A DNA stretch of 64,000 nt, from NCBI GenBank assembly GCA_038380435.1, contig JAWZYU010000034.1, positions 39,370,901 to 39,434,900 of the forward strand. The letters are read 5' to 3'. Under the pieces are notes generated by a model, which searched no databases, was not told the origin of the DNA, and worked only from the letters and a program-made list of their open reading frames with translations. This DNA is from Ryuthela nishihirai (Eukaryota; Arthropoda; Arachnida; Araneae; Heptathelidae). Every line of letters begins with the position of its first letter. Positions within the stretch are counted from its first letter, which is position 1. A program made the position numbers and the translations under genes. Of the stretch, positions 39,501 through 54,500 are shown in pieces.

Positions 39501-42500
39501 TAATTTTATTTGTCTCTTATTGTTCTTTTTGTTCACCTGGGTTCTTTACACCTAGGTTTTTATTTGTTATAAGTTTGATTGTAAGTTTTATGATTTTTTA
39601 ACATTTTTTTATCATATTTGGCACAAGATGCTCATTAGATCATAAAACTCCAACCAACAAAAAGAAATTAGTTTACTTTACATCATGAATTTTAGTATGT
39701 ATGCTATCTGAGTGTCATTAATAATCTCTAAGAATAATCTGTTAAAATGTAAGCAACAGATGCCTAAAGTTCTTATTTATAAAATATGTGAAAGCAATTT
39801 AAAGTAATTGAAACTTTAAGTAATAGATGAATATTTCAGGACATTAACAAAATCTCCAGGTTAGTAGTTCAATGTAGATGTCAACCTTGGTACCACTGGT
39901 ACATGCCATTACTTTTATCTTGCTATTATATCTCCTTTTCATCTGACAAATTGAAAATTTTCTCATTTGGGAAAAAGTAAAATTTTATGCCTTAAATGCA
40001 ATGTCTTTTTTTTTTGTAGCAATTCAGTGATGGCCTTTCACAGTCAGTAGCAGCTCTCCTTCAAGTTCAAATACAAGGTGCCTGCAAAGAAGCATTCCAG
40101 AATGCTGTAATTCCATCTTTTGAGAAAGCATGTCAGAATCTTTTCTTGCAATTGAATGAAAGCTTTCAGAGAGGAACAATGGAATGTAAGACAAAATCTT
40201 AATCAGTTTCTTCATTTTAGTGCTACTTTCTTCTGTGTAAACTACATCAATAATCATTAATGTTACAAGTGGCAGTTTCTAGATTCTTAATCCCAGATTA
40301 CACCTGAATGTTAGTAATTAGTTTTAGCAAGTAATGTAATAAACTCTCCAACCAGAAGCAGAGCTATGGATCTTTTGGTTAGACAAACTATTGAGTTCAG
40401 TGTCCAATTTTAATTCTTGAAAAAACAGTTATAAAAATAAATGATGTAAGAGCATCACTGTGTTCTTTGTTTTTGGGTACAGTAGGTCCACAGTTCATAG
40501 GACAGATAAAGGTCAGATTCTTAAAAATAATCTTAAATTTCTCTTTTCAGGGAGGGACGACAATAAGCATCAAGGCGTGGGTCTGCTTCTCAGCAGACAC
40601 GCTAGTGATGCTCTTCTAGGATATGAGTGCATTAATGAAAGGTTTCTTACAGCAAAATTTCAGACAAGCATTAAAGACTTGAATGTTATATGCTGTTATG
40701 CCCCCACTGAGGATGCTGATGAGGATGAGAAGGATAGGTTTTATGAACAACTTCAGGATATTTTGAATTCTGTCAAGAAAGGAGATATTACCCTTGTTCT
40801 TGGTGACTTCATGCTAAAGTTGGTACTGACTCTGACCTTTGGGGAGGGGTGATAGGCCCTTTTGGTATTGGTAGCTGCAATGGCAATGGGCAACGTCTCC
40901 TACAGGTAAGTAAACTCAACGGTTTCAGAATAACTAACACTTATTACAAACACCGCGACATACATAAGTACACATGTGTTTCACCCGATGGGCTGCATAA
41001 GAATATGATTGATTATATATTAATTAACAGGAAATGGGCTAGTTCTGTTAGGAATACCAGGTCATATAGGGGAGCTGAAATTGGATCTGACCATTATCTT
41101 GTTAAAAGTGTCTTGCAACGTAAACTTAAAAAGTATTGTGCTAGGGTTAAAAAATTTGCTTTTAATACTGAAGCTCTGAAAGACCCGGTTATAGCCAAAG
41201 CTTACCATGATAGGTTACTTAGTCATTATGACAGTCATGGTATGCTTACTACTGAAGTTGAGGAAGAATGGGATCATTTTAAACAGGCTTTTTTTTTGGA
41301 CACTAACGGTACTCTTGTAGGAAAAAAAGAGCAGAGGAGGCAGAATTATCTGAGTGATAAGGCACTTGAGCTTATTTCGGAAAGAAAGAATTGCAGGAAT
41401 GTCCTTAATCAATACCCTACTAGTACTAATAGAAAGCATTACAGAGAACTTACTAAACGTGTGAAAGATCAGTTAGCTGCTGATAAGAATCTTTGGCTTG
41501 ATGGTTTGGCTGACAAAGCTGAGGAAGCTGTTAGGCAGCACAACAGCAGAGAGCTGTACCAGATAGTTAATGTTTTGTGTGGTAGAAAACGGACAGGCAT
41601 ACAAGGATTGAAGGATAAACAAGGTAAGGTTATAAGAAGGGGAGGATTCTGTCATGACTAGGTGGGCTGAGCATTTCGGTGATGTTCTAAATAATGTAGT
41701 TAGTTCTACTCCCATTGTTTGCAATGATGATAGATGCATTGGTGGCTCTAATGTTGGCCCTATAATACAATCTGAAGTAATTTTGGCTATTTCTAAACTT
41801 AAACTTAATAAATCCCCAGGGGTAGATGAAATTACTACAGAAATGCTTAGAGCTGGGAATGTTTTGGTTACCACTTGGATGACTGAAATTCTGAATATCT
41901 TTTATGATAAAGGCATGGTTCCTAAGGATTTTACCAGAGCTATTGTTATCCCTATTTTCAAAAAAGTTGATCGCAGTTCTTGTGATAACTACAGGGGTAT
42001 CAGCCTACTCTCTGTTCCAGGTAAAGTTCTTTCCATGATTGTGCTTAATAGAATTAAGAATCTGGTTGACAGTCAATTGAGTGATGAGCAATGTGGATTC
42101 AGAAGTGGTAGGGGATGTGTGGATCAGATATTTTCACTTAGGCAGATTCTTGAGAAATGTTTAGAGTTTCAGAAACCTTTGGTTGCTAGATTTGTTGATT
42201 TCAAAAAGGCTTTCAACTCTGTTGATCGTCATAATTTGTGGTTGATTGTGAGATCATATGGTATACCAGACAAGTTAGTTAACATAATGAAAGCTCTCTA
42301 TAATAACACTGAGTCGTGTGTGAGAGTTGGTAAGGCTTGTAGCAATTGGTTTAGCATTACTTTTGGTGTTCGACAAGGTGCATTTTGTCTCCTTTTCTCT
42401 TTAGCTTGGTTATTGATTATGTTATGCGAAATACACTTCAAGGGAAAGATTTTGGCCTTAAATGGACTGGAGATATGAAAATTTCTGATTTAGATTATGC

Positions 42501-45500
42501 TGATGATTTAGCCCATTTGGCAAATGATGTTGATGAGATTAACTCTTTCATTCGAGCTGTTGATGAAACTGGTAGTAGAGTAGGTTTGGTTATAAACATA
42601 GAGAAAACTAAAGTGATGAAAATTGGTCTGCGGGCTGTGATTCAGTTAATCTGAATGGTTGCAATTTTGAGCAGGTGTCACAGTTTAATTTTCTTGGGAG
42701 CTATGTAACAGATAATGGTGATGTGCGGCATGAGATTAACAGACGAATAGGGATTGCTGCCGGGACTTTTAAGAATCTATGGAGAGTGTGGAGAAATAGG
42801 CGTATACACCTAAAGACTAAAATTAGACTGTATAATAGTTTGGTTCTTTCTAGGGTTAGTTATGGTAGCGAAACTTGGACACTTTGTAAACAAGATAACA
42901 GGAAACTAGATGCTTTTGATTCCAGATGCTTACGCAGTATCTTGGGCATTAGGTGGTTCAACTTTGTAACTAATGATGAGGTTAGGCAAAGGAGTTTGCA
43001 ACCTCCTTTAAGCAGCATATTGTGCAGAGAGAGACTGCGTTGGTTTGGCCATGTTGCCCGTATGGATAATTATAGATTGGCGAATAGGATTATGAACAGT
43101 GTGCCTAAAGGCCTCAGAAAGAAGGGGAGACCTAGGATGCGGTGGGCAGACAATGTCAAACAGGACCTTATTAGAATTGGTGTGCAGTGGCCAGATGCAG
43201 TAGATGTAACTCAGGACAGACTTGCTTGGAGAACTAAATTGCATGGTCTGGTTGGACCTCCATAGCCCAGGGCTGCTTGAGGATTATGATGATGATGAAT
43301 TTGGGTTTAGCTGTCAGAAAAGGGAGTCCACCTCAAGTCCTTTTACGAGATACAGAAAAGGAAGATCACTGGCTATTTCTTTCTTCATTATTGTAAATAT
43401 CTATTTCTCGTCTCCTGCTATAACTTTATATAAAAATGTTCAGTGTTAATACAATGAAAGAGTGAAATGTATGATTGTTTCACCTTTTTGATGTTTTTTT
43501 GTCAAAAGATGAGGAAATCTACATCATTCTTTCTGGTCATCCCCATCATTTTAAGTTCATTATCAATGGTTGATTCAAATACATCAAATATTTCTGCAAG
43601 TTCCACGTAGTCAATCTTGGATTATTCTGGACCAGTGTATCAATTTCATTATGAGAACACCAAAAGGTGTCCAGAATGCAAGTTATCTTCTAAGCTGGAA
43701 TTTCCTTACTAAGTTTCTTGAACCATTTTTGACATGTTCAATAGCAACTGCATCATTTATACATCCTTTTTTATACTCATACAACAAGGGGTGGGGGTGG
43801 CTCAGTCGGTAGCGTGCCAGGCTCCTAATCTGTAGTTCCCAGGTTCGAGTCCCAGCTGGGTCAGCGTTGAGATTTATCTCCGCAAAATTCCCCGCCCTGC
43901 CCATGGTCAGTAGGGGACACCGATGGGCTTGGAAAGGCCGCCTTCCGTCGGATGGGACGTTAAGCCGTGGCCCCGTGTGCTGGAGAGCCATACCCTGTGC
44001 ACGTTAAAGAACACGCTGGATGGCCTTGACAGGAGGCTACCATCTGTCTCCCAACAGCTGTTCCAGTGGGTCCCCTCCACCAATCCTCTGAGCCTTCGGG
44101 GTCCATGTGGCCTGGCCATTTAGCCCATGGTGTGCAAAAAAGTGCCGCTCAGAGGTAAAACAACCCAACAACTCATACAACATTACATATATCATAAATG
44201 CTCTTTTTTTTTTATTCTAAAAGTTTTTGATACTAAACAGATGTTTTTAATAAACAACATGTGCAACCAATGCAATGTTAGTAACTGACACCAAGGGAAT
44301 GATTCAGCATTTCCTTGTAAATAGCAACTTTGCCAGGTAATGACCATGGTACAGCAGGTGAACTTTCTAGCAGCAGTTCAATACATGTCAGTTTAATATG
44401 TACTTAAATGCATAAAATATATTTATGTTTTGTGTGATCTGCTGCAGGTAAAAGAAGAGTGTGATGATCTGTGTGCATGTGTGATAAATAATTCAAAATG
44501 TGCATGTAAAAGATTGTTCTTCCCCTAAAAATGGGGTACTTGTAATTTCAAAATTTATAGCTGTAAATGTGAACATTTCAAAAACATGTTTCAAGTTATG
44601 GGATCCTTTTAGCTTTGAATAAACTTGTTGTTGGGTTTCTAAATTCTCTGTCATAATAATAAATAAATAATAAATACCCCCTCAAGCAGCTGCTTGCTAC
44701 AGAGGTCTGACAGGAGCCTGTCAGTTTATATGCCACAGTAGGAGATCTGAGAGGATGGCAGGACCTCAGCAGAAAAACGACACACACACATCCATGCCTA
44801 AATCCGGGGCTCGAACCCAGGTCCCTTAGATCAGTAGCCAAGCGTGCTAACCACTCGGCCACGGGACGGCATTCTCTGTCATAGTTATCATTAAAATGTT
44901 TGCTACATTAAGAGATTTCTTTTTATTTATTTAGAAGTTGAAATCTAAGATATTAACAAAAAAAATATATTAATGGTAGAAGTTATAAATCTATCTTTCA
45001 ACGAACATTTTCTCTTGTTAAAACACCTTTTTTTTGTTAAAAAACTGTTTCACAAAAGTATATATATATATTTCATTAAAAATAATGTATATATGGGTAA
45101 TGCAGTTTTTTTTTTTATATAGATCTCCAGCAGTTGGACAGGCATAAACAGATATTACATGCAAATATTGAAGGAGCTGTTAATAAAGTACAAGAGCAAG
45201 TTAATAAACTTGTTGTAAATACAGAAACTGTTTTAAATACTACTTTAAATAAGGTGAAAGCACATAATAATGAAGCAGTAAAGTGAGTTTTCTTCTGTCT
45301 AATAAAAAAAAAATTTATTTAGTTTCTTAAAAGTTGTATTTATGTTCTATAATTCTTTCTTAAAGAGGTTTTGAATCAATTCCATTGTAACCTAATTTTT
45401 AAAATAATATTTCTGTTCATTTTTACAGAATTTTTAAAGAAATTGGATATGCATTAATTCTTTTCTTAACACTGTAAATGCATTCCTAAAAAGTTATGTA

Positions 45501-48500
45501 TTTCTCATAAGACAGTGTTGCTCACTCTTTTGGATACCATAATCCACCTACCCATCCTCAAAAATTTTAATTTATATTACTACTTCATGATTAAGGTATT
45601 TGACTTTATATCACATTTAAGTTTGCATATGAAATATAGTTTAAAAAAAAAACACTATCATTATGATTCCAATGCTTTATAAGTTTGAAAACTGATTAAC
45701 TAGGGGGAAAATCAATTCTTTTTGTTTTTTCATAATAAAAAGAGATATTTGCAACCTTCTTTAAAGTCTCGTGAAACCTTGGGTGTCATGACTTCCTAGA
45801 TAGAAATTACCCACAGTTTAAGAAATGCTGCCATGGAAATAATATAAAGTGGAAAGATGCTGCATGAGGGTGCAAGAGAAAGGTATAAAAGAGATATTGC
45901 ATGTAACAATTAAATAAAAATGTTTATGTGAAAGTATAAAAAATTATAACATTTGCTTCTCATTACGGTTGTTGTTCAAGGGTCAAAGGCATCAATGACA
46001 TTAATAGAATCTGGGGATGTTCATTATGTACTTTTGATGTTGAAAGCTATATGTTACTTGCATAAGATTTTTAGGTAAATTTACAATTTTTTTTTTATCT
46101 TACCAGTATTTGCGCATATTGCTTTTAAAGTTGCTTCTTTAACAATCGGAGATTTTGAATGTCCACAATACCCTCACTTTTCCCAAGTGACACATGCATT
46201 TCTAATTTCACTTCTAAATAAATAGACTCCCTTTGCTCCTTCTCACCTGGGGCGGGGGTGGCTCAGTCGGTAGTGCGCCAGGCTCGTAATCTGTAGTTCC
46301 CAGATTTGAGTCCCAGCTGGGTCAGCGTTGAGATTTATCTCTGCAAAACTCCCCACCCTGCCCATGGTCAGTAGGGGACACCGATGGGCTTGGAAAGGCC
46401 GCCGTCCGTGAGATGGAACATTAAGCCGTGGCCCCGTGTGCGTGAGAGCCATACCTTGTGCACGTTAAAGAACACGCTGGATGGCCTTGACGGGAGGCTA
46501 CCATCTGTCTCCCAACAGCTGTTCCAGTGGGTCCCCTCCCCCAACCTTCTCTGAGCCTTCGGGGTCCATGTGACCTGGCCATTTAGCCCATGGTGTGCAA
46601 AAAAGTGCCGCTCAGAGGTAAAACAACCCAACTCCTCACCCGAAGCACTGTTTTTGCTCATTGACTGCTTAGCACTCAATGTTTTTAAAAGGTCCGCTGA
46701 AAAGTGACTAAAGAAACCAACATTTTAGAAGGTAATATCTGAGAGTACTCAAACTGGTAGATAGAGGAAATGGATGTCAACTATATTTCACTTATTCACC
46801 CAACTTTAGCTGTTTCACAACTTTCTAAAGGATAATGTTATAAAAGTAGTGTAATAACATATGTCATATAATAATGCTACAAATAGGATAGATTATGTAA
46901 TGTGAAAAGAGTTCTCTAATTGGGGAATCACATTGTAATGAAATCATGCTAAACAGGAATTATTGTACTTCACATGTGGGAATGATAACATCCTCATAGG
47001 CCATATTAAAATTATGTTGATTTTAAATAAAATGCAAAAAGTATCATTTTAGTTTGCTTGTGTAAAATATCCTTTACACTAATAATTGTCATATAAGAAT
47101 ATTCAGCACTTCAAATGTTTTGCTATTAAAATTAAAAGAAATATATCTTCATTAAAAAGAAATTTAAAATTTTTTCTAGAATTTCCAAGTCAACTATAAT
47201 ATGGAAAGACAGCAAAATACATACAATATATGAAAATATCAGTTTAACAAATTATTTTTCCAGCATACAACTTTGTTTTAAATTCATTATAGAGAGTATT
47301 ATAATTAGAATCACTGTGGAATGATTTGAAAATTTTCTTCCTAACTATAACCACTTCATTTAATTTTTATTGTAATTGTTTAAACTCTTAGGGTGATGTA
47401 ATATCATGATATATTTGCATTTGTGGATTTCAAGGAGGATATTGCAATGGTTTGCCTCTCAGTTCCATTATGAAACAGCAGTTCCAAACATATCACAATT
47501 TTGAATTGTTCCCAAGACAGTCATAGACAAAAAATATGCACAACCTATTGAATATTGCATTATTACAGTATAACCTAACAAACCTAGTTTACTATTAAAA
47601 TCAGTTAAAAATAAATATTATTGTTTTAAAGAAAAGCAAAAATTTCATTGTATGTTATACGTGTATATTTTCATTGTCCATGTCATTAGTAATTTTAACA
47701 GCACACAAAGCAATTTCCTTCTGCAAAATGTAATCATATAACAAATTTTGAATGGAATTCACAGGCACTGAAATATGTCTTGTACTTTTTAGCCAGCAAG
47801 ATGCACTAATAGCCAAAGTAAAACATGTGGTACATGAAGAAATTTCTAAAGCTCTCAGGGAACAGGCAGCTGTTAATGTTATGAGGTCACGTACAGTTAC
47901 CCCAGTTCCTCACACTGATCCACATGTTCAGCAGCAGCATCTGATGCAAATCGTAAAGCAAGGGAAACTTAATGAGGCATTCCAACAGGTAACCAAACTT
48001 AGCAAAGATTCATAAAATTGCTGTTTTGAAAAGTTAATTCATAAATCTGTTACTTGAAAATTGTATTTATGTACATCATTTAGTGAATTGATTCAATTGA
48101 CATTTGATATATATGTGTTGTTTTTTATTTGTCAATTTGTCCATAGTATTTTAGTTTTTTTTTACCTATGTGTGTGTGTTGGGTTGGGTTGTTTTACCTC
48201 TGAGCGGCACTTTTTTGCACACCATGGGCTAAATGGCCAGGTCACAAGGACCCCGAAGGCTCAGAGAAGGTTGGGGAAGGGGACCCACTGGAACAGCTGT
48301 TGGAAGACAGATGGTAGCCTCCCGTCAAGGCCATCCAGCGTGTTCTTTAATGTGCACAGGGTATGGCTCTCCCACACACGGGGGCCTGGCTTAACATTCC
48401 ATCTGACGGACGGCGGCCTTTCCAAGCCCATCGGTGTCCCCTACTGACCGTGGGCAGGGCGGGGAATTTTGCGGAGATGTGTGTGTGTGTAATTAATTGA

Positions 48501-51500
48501 AATATTGTTAGAATGTTGTACCATTGAAAACATTGAATTAATGTGATGTTTTCTTTCTTTTTTCATTATTACAGATAAATGTAATGTATGTAATTTTTTT
48601 TCAACAAGTATAAGGATCATTCAAATGGAAAGTGGACAATCCCAATATATGAGTAATGTACTTAGTGATTATTGCATCCCCATGCAAAGATATGGATATA
48701 CAGTACGTAGACCGAATTCATCAACATTAGAATCACTTGAACTGCAGGTGGGCAAATTAATTTTCAAGTGTAGTTTCAGCAGAAAAAAATAACATGTTGG
48801 ACATTGTGGCAAACTCTTCATGGAAGTATTCAAAGTTAAACAATGTGTAATAAGCTGACATTTTTCTTTGTCAGTTCTTGCTCAGCTACTGCTCAATCAA
48901 CGGTAATTGTTGAACAAGTAGCTTTGGGAGTGCCTAGAACATCTTACGGTTCTGACTTGCCCCCATGTTATTTTCACATTTTTGGCACTCTAAATCCTAG
49001 AAGGAAGAAGTTCAAGTCATCTGAAGAGATGCAGTGCATGGTCACAGAATTCCTCAAAAAACAGCCAAAGTTGCTTATGAACAGGGTAATATTAAAATCA
49101 TGTTGATTTTAAATAAAATGCAAAAAAGTATCATTTTAGTTTGCTTGTGTAAAATATCCTTTACATTAATAATTGTCATATAAGAATATTCAGCACTTCA
49201 AATGTTTTGCTATTAAAATTAAAAGAAATATATCTTCATTAAAAAGAAATTTAAAATTTTTATTAAAATTTATAAGTATTGCTAACTTCATACTGAATGT
49301 CTCAACATTCAATTACCTGTCATGATATCTTCATAAGAAATACACTACTGAATATAGAGGAAGAGATATTCTTTAACCCTTAAGGTACCCAAGTTTTTAT
49401 CAATTAACTCTGGCTGGTGGCCAAAATAATTTTCATGTTTCACCAGAAAAAACAACTTCGGAACCTTTTCTGAAATAGTTAATGAATAGAAGTATATATA
49501 CCAGAAGAAAGGAATTTTAATTCTGTCTGTAAAATTAGAAGTATATTTATATGAATTGTTTTATTTTTTATAACAATGCAGTAAAAAAGCAAATTTTTAT
49601 TCGAATTTTATTTTGAATTAATGAACAAAAATGTTTTGTCAGTCTTTTGTGTATTCTGTGAATGCACAATTCGCTTGACAATCTTTGCAATCATAGTCAC
49701 TAGCATATTTATACTTTGCAGGTCAATGTATAAAATCTCTCTACATCTGTATTTTGTGAGATGACGATGATGATGAAAAAATATATATAGTTTGAATTGA
49801 AAAAAAAAAATTGAATTTTGCCATGCAAACCACGTTTTCTGTTTGGCTATTGCAGTTTGGTTATCTTCCTTTAGCAGTACCTCCAAGTTAGGAAAAAATT
49901 AATATCCTCACAGAGGCACAGCCAAGTTATATATATATAATAATGAAATAAATAAATATTTATATATTTTATTTTTTTGGGGGGGAGGGGTAAATGTATT
50001 TAATGCAAACTGATACACAATTCTTTTTTTTTTTTTACATGATTTCCCTTTGAGAGGAGGAAGGTAGGGAGGGTAAATTCTTTTAACATATTCACAAATT
50101 TCACACTGGCTTTTCATGTTTTATGGGCCAATTTTTTTTTAGCCTTATAATATAGGAATGAACTGTACCAAAGACATTTCAAGAAAAAGATAAAATCTTT
50201 TTTAATGCAGATAAATGACATTGAACAATTTTATAGAGTTGTCTAATTGTATACGGAGTTTGACTATTTAAAAGCAAGTTGCCACTTTTTTTTTTACTTT
50301 TTCCTTTCTTAATTTCATTTTTTAAATTTGTTTTATTCTTATATATATATATGACTAGTTACTGTACAGTACAGTAAGAGCAAATTGCTCATTGTCCCTA
50401 TCAATATGCAAAATATTCTCATTTTAATTATCTTTCCATTATTTTGATTTATTTTTAAGCTTTTTCTTTATGTATTGATAGTTCTGATATCACCAAAGTG
50501 TGTATCTATTGTGTATGAACTTAGGAACAGTAATTTACGGATGTGTGTCATGAAAATGTACTGTGATTGAATAAATTTTAAAAATATCAACAGAAGAAAG
50601 GACCTGGTGCTTTCCAAGCCAAAAAAAAATTCTTACCTTTCTATTTCTGAGACTTTCTGAGCTTTTTGAGATTGACAAGGTTAACTTCAGATTATATTAT
50701 AGGGCTAACATTAAAGCCTTAATACATCTGTCTTCACGCAAACAATGGGAGCATCTCTAACAATAGTTCATAACATCAAATGCTCACTTACTCAGCCAGG
50801 ACAGAATCTATGTCTTCATCTTTATCCTACAGTCTGTCACCTATTCTGGTTTTTGCCAGAAAATATTTATTGTCGTGTAAATTAGTATGAACTTATATGA
50901 AGTATAATGTACCTTTAGAAGTAAGCAAATCATTAACAGTTATAACAACTAAACTTATATCAACACTCAAAGTCCATTAAATGTAATAAAAGGTGATGGT
51001 TACAACTGATTAATGGAATGGAAAGGAATTTGAAAGACATTATAGCTTTGGAGTGTATGTAGTATTTTGGTAAAGAAATAAAAATAGGTATAAACTAGTA
51101 TTTTTTTCAGTAAAGTTTATTGTAAAGATATCTGAAAAATGTTTTATGTGTTTTCTCCAATTTATTTGTGTTCTGCCTTCTTTATTTATAAGATGGTTTT
51201 GCACTGAGTAATGCACTTTTAAAATTCAAGCAGAAAATTCTAATATATATGTATTGTTTGCCGTCTCGTGACCGATTGGTTAGCACGCTTGGCTACTGAT
51301 CTACGGGACCTGGGTTCGAGCCCCGGGTAAGGCATGGATGTATGTGTTGTTTTTCTGCTGAGGTCCTGCCATCCTCTCAGATCTTTTACTTTGGCATATA
51401 AACTGACCGGCTCCTGTCAGACCTCTGTGGCAAGCAGCTGCTTGAGAGGGTATTCATTTTATTTATTTATTTCTACTTTGTAAAATATATAAAAATAAAT

Positions 51501-54500
51501 AAATACCCCCTCAAGCAGCTGCTTGCCACAGAGGTCTGACAGGAGCCTGTCAGTTTATATGCCACAGTAGGAGATCTGAGAGGATGGCAGGACCTCAGCA
51601 GAAAAACGACACACACATCCATGCCTAATTCCAGGGCTCGAACCCAGGTCCCTTAGATCAGTAGCCAAGCGTGCTAACCACTCGGCCACGGGACGGCTCT
51701 ACTTTGTACCATATAATTAAACTTTGATGATATTGATTTAATAAATATTTCAGATCAGTTGATTTGCAGAAAGTAAATATTTATTTGTTTTTCTTTTTAA
51801 TTCTTTTCTAGGCTTTATCAGCAGTTGATGTACAGTTAGTTTTGTTCTTGTGTGAATCTGTTTCAGTAGAACAAGTATTTGGGCCAAATCCATGTCCTTT
51901 ACAGCAGCATGTTCTTTTATCTTTGATACATCAACTTTCTGGAGAGCTAACCACACAAACTGAACTGAAAGTCAGGTAAATTAATGTTTGCTGAAATGAA
52001 TATTAGTTGTACCAGAAAGTAATGTTTTTTTTTTTGTATGAAACATAAATTTGTTTTTCTTAAAAAAAAATATTTAAATAGGGAATTTTCTAAAGCAAAA
52101 GATTCTGAAAAGCAGTTTTGATAACATTGATATTTTCAAAAGTCTTACTGTGAAAGGGCTACAGAGATCTGAATAAATGATAATCTGATGGAGAAATATT
52201 GGGCTAGTTTTGGGGTGAAGCAGAATTTTCCAACTGAAATCTCTTCTAGGTCATTCTCTCAAAATGTGGTCTTTCTGATGTGATTTTGCATTATACTGCA
52301 GAATGACCTCTTTTCTGCTGATTTGGCTGGGCATTTATCAGTTAGAACCTGAAGCAGGTGATCCAATTGTTGACAATAAAAATCTGCAGTTATGGTTTAA
52401 CTCCAATACCTCAAAATGAATGCCAACACTGTCCCACCAAACATTAAAGATTTTCTGTGGGCGGAGGTCTTGTTTTGAGGTTGGAAGTGGTTTCTGTCCA
52501 GGAGAAAACCAGCTACCAGCATTTGTGCATGAAGAACTCTCTTCTCATCATCTTATCTCCAGTAAAAGTTTAATGAAGAAATGGTTCCCCTCACATTACA
52601 CATTAGCAATAAAGTGTAAATTGTTGTGCACTGGGATTGTTATTGGCCAACAAGTTATTTGTGAGACACATCTGCAAATTTTCTTATTTGTTGAAAGTAT
52701 TCTTTAACAATAAACTACTAAGAATAAAGTTTTGCTGCAAATTGTTTGATAGTGGTCTGACTCTATTTCTGACCTCACAAGATTATTGTCCAGTGCTACT
52801 GGGCTCCTCAAACAATAGTGATCCTAGAGATCAATATCACCCAAATGGAATTTATGGAATCAATATTGGTATTTCTGGACATCCAATACATTCCATAAAT
52901 ACCACAAAGGGTTTTGGTGGCCTCTGTTACCTCAAATTCCTAATGAAAGTAGAGCATAACAATATTGTATATAAATCTCTTCAGGAATTGGTCAAACATT
53001 TTTACTGAAAATTTTCAAAATTTTTTTATTTATCAGAAACTAACAAAGAATACTGTTCTTTATATTAATACATAAATTAATTTGAAGATGCAAAAATACT
53101 ATAAATGACATTGACATTTGGTGTGCAAAAAGCTTTTCTTTCTGGTACATTTCTACATTGCAAAGAAGAAATTTTGCTGGATATTTCAGAAGTTACTGTA
53201 CAGCAGTGGAAACTTTCATTATATCAGTTACAAGTCATTCATTGATTTGATAAAATGAATGGGATAATGTAGTACATTTATTATATTAACTCATGAATTG
53301 TAATAATGTGATTAATCATGAATTTAAATAATATCTACTGTGCGGAAACTGTTGAGAATTTCCATATTTAAATACTATAACAGTAACTTCAATTTAAAAT
53401 ATTTGTAGACATATATTTCAATACAAAAATGAACAGCTGCCCTTGAGTTTCCATTTCTGATGTTTGAAGTTTTGGAATCAGTGGCCTGGTCATTTGCCTA
53501 TTGTACAGCAAAAAATGCTGCTCAATAGTTAAAAATTCCTAAATAATACAAGAACTAGTAATTTAGAATATTATATCAAGGAAAATGTTAAATACAAGAA
53601 ACATGACACTTAATGGAAGTGTGATTCCATGGTGGTGTATTCAGATTTGGTATCTGACAGAAAGCTCTGCCAAACTATTAAAGAGATGTCTATGTTATAC
53701 CAATGGAAAGTAAAATTCAATCCATCTCAAAACTAGGTTTTCAGGAATAATGATACTGATTAATAGATTTTGAATTCTCCTTGAGTATAGGGGCGGGGGT
53801 GGCTCAGTCGGTAGCGCGCCAGGCTCATAATCTGTAGTTCCCAGGTTCGAGTCCCAGCTGGGTCAGCGTTGAGATTTATCTCCGCAAAATTCCCTGCCCT
53901 GCCCACGGTCAGTAGGGGACACCGATGGACTTGGAAAGGCTGTCGTCTGTCGGATGGGACGTTAAGCCGTGGCCCCGTGTGCGGGAGAGCCATGCCCTGT
54001 GCACGTTAAAGAACACGCTGGATGGCCTTGATGGGAGGCTACCATCTGTCTCCCAACAACTGTTCCAGTGGGTCCCCTCCCCCAACCTTCTCTGAGCCTT
54101 CGGGGTCCATGTGACCTGGCCATTTAGCCCATGGTGTGCAAAAAAGTGCCGCTCAGAGGTAAAACAACCCAACCCTCCTTGAGTATAGATGGCGCTGTCT
54201 CAGTCGTCTCAAGAAGAAAAGTTAGGTCATATTCTGAAAATATTCGTTGTCCAACGCGTGGTGCAATGGTTAGCGCGCTCTGGCATGAATCTGGAGAGAT
54301 GCGGGTTCGATTCCCGCCGTGGCAGCGATGAATTTTTTTTTTCAGAATCTATTAATTAATGTTTCTTAACAGGGAATACTGTGCATTCACTTTGGATTTT
54401 AATGATACTGATGATAAATCTATCCGAATTTTTACTTTCAGCACTGTTTGTTCAAATAAGTAATTATGGAAGTGTGGATATTTAACAGTAGCATTATTGG

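Noticed and set aside
40460..43265. Split ORFs as separate genes
   Set aside because: They are pieces of one frameshifted LINE copy aligned to 5147-7909.
45513..45831. Firm hAT call
   Set aside because: Ends are weak and there is no target duplication; listed only as possible.
54252..54324. Functional tRNA gene
   Set aside because: The acceptor stem mispairs at three of seven positions and the anticodon loop is ambiguous; kept only as tRNA-like.
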